Of a stretch of 64,000 bases of DNA, positions 63,911-64,000 are shown in pieces. Position numbers and translations under genes: made by a program. The notes under the pieces are model-generated. The model searched no databases and was not told where the DNA came from. It worked only from the letters and a program-made list of their open reading frames with translations. The DNA comes from Ifrita kowaldi (Eukaryota > Chordata > Aves > Passeriformes > Cinclosomatidae), in contig VZRS01014445.1 of assembly GCA_013398055.1 (NCBI GenBank), forward strand, positions 1-64,000. Reading direction: 5' to 3'. How positions within the stretch are numbered: position 1 is the first letter of the stretch; each line of letters starts with the position of its first letter.

Positions 63911-63932
63911 AAAAAAAAAAAAAAAAAAAAAA
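63911..63932 (+). repeat. A22 homopolymer
   Basis: Uninterrupted run of 22 A. It might be the tail of a retrocopied RNA, but no recognisable source, AATAAA signal or paired target duplication is seen upstream. Confidence 0.92.
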
Positions 63933-64000
63933 GAATTTAGCAGTCTTCTCTGAAAGATATGAGCATTACCAGAGAAATCTGTAGCACACTTCCAGAAACA

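Noticed and set aside
1..64000. tRNA, snRNA, 5S, known miRNA seeds, CRISPR arrays, bacterial operons
   Set aside because: Looked for by eye (T-loop GGTTCGAATCC-like boxes, U6-like starts, common miRNA cores, regularly spaced repeats); none found, and the genome is avian.

Overview
The window is nuclear DNA of a bird, and most of it is non-coding. The evidence is the repeat content: at least nine fragments of CR1, the main avian LINE, in both orientations and with the usual truncated 5' ends and short-repeat 3' tails, plus solo LTRs of avian endogenous retroviruses. One LTR type (TG termini, a GTGGGTTGACC-like start, a CA end and 5-bp target duplications) is, as I recall it, common in Neoaves. 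The base composition is AT-rich and CpG-poor, as in a gene-poor part of a macrochromosome or a very large intron. I recognise no complete protein-coding gene, tRNA, rRNA, known miRNA or CRISPR array. Nearly all open frames of 60-130 codons look like chance or lie inside repeats.

Layout. 1-10.6 kb: unique AT-rich DNA with an old CR1 piece and two purine tracts. 10.6-22.5 kb: two minus-strand CR1 tails, an LTR fragment, a GC/CpG-richer block at 16.6-17.35 kb with a possible exon, and a promoter-like sequence at 19.2 kb. 22.5-37 kb: unique DNA with an old minus-strand CR1 ORF2 piece, a CR1 tail and several short perfect inverted repeats. 37-41 kb: an 82-bp LTR that has lost its interior but keeps both ends and its target duplication, and two CR1 pieces. 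41-49.5 kb: unique DNA.

The most structured region is 49.5-54 kb. It has two CpG-dense islets that may be exons (49.49 and 51.12-51.29 kb). Between them lies a 1-kb CR1 that includes a decayed reverse-transcriptase region. Downstream is a solo LTR with a perfect ATCAC target duplication, which itself contains a second, 305-307 bp solo LTR with a perfect GTGGGC target duplication. A segment of about 1.2 kb holding most of this nested structure appears twice in tandem, with a single N at the joint. The two copies are nearly identical, so this is either a very recent duplication or, more likely, an assembly artefact. 54-64 kb: unique DNA with one short CR1 tail and an A22 run.

If 51115-51287 is the last coding exon of a plus-strand gene, the nested LTRs lie in its 3' UTR or just downstream. 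That gene link is inference; the repeat structures are read directly from the sequence.
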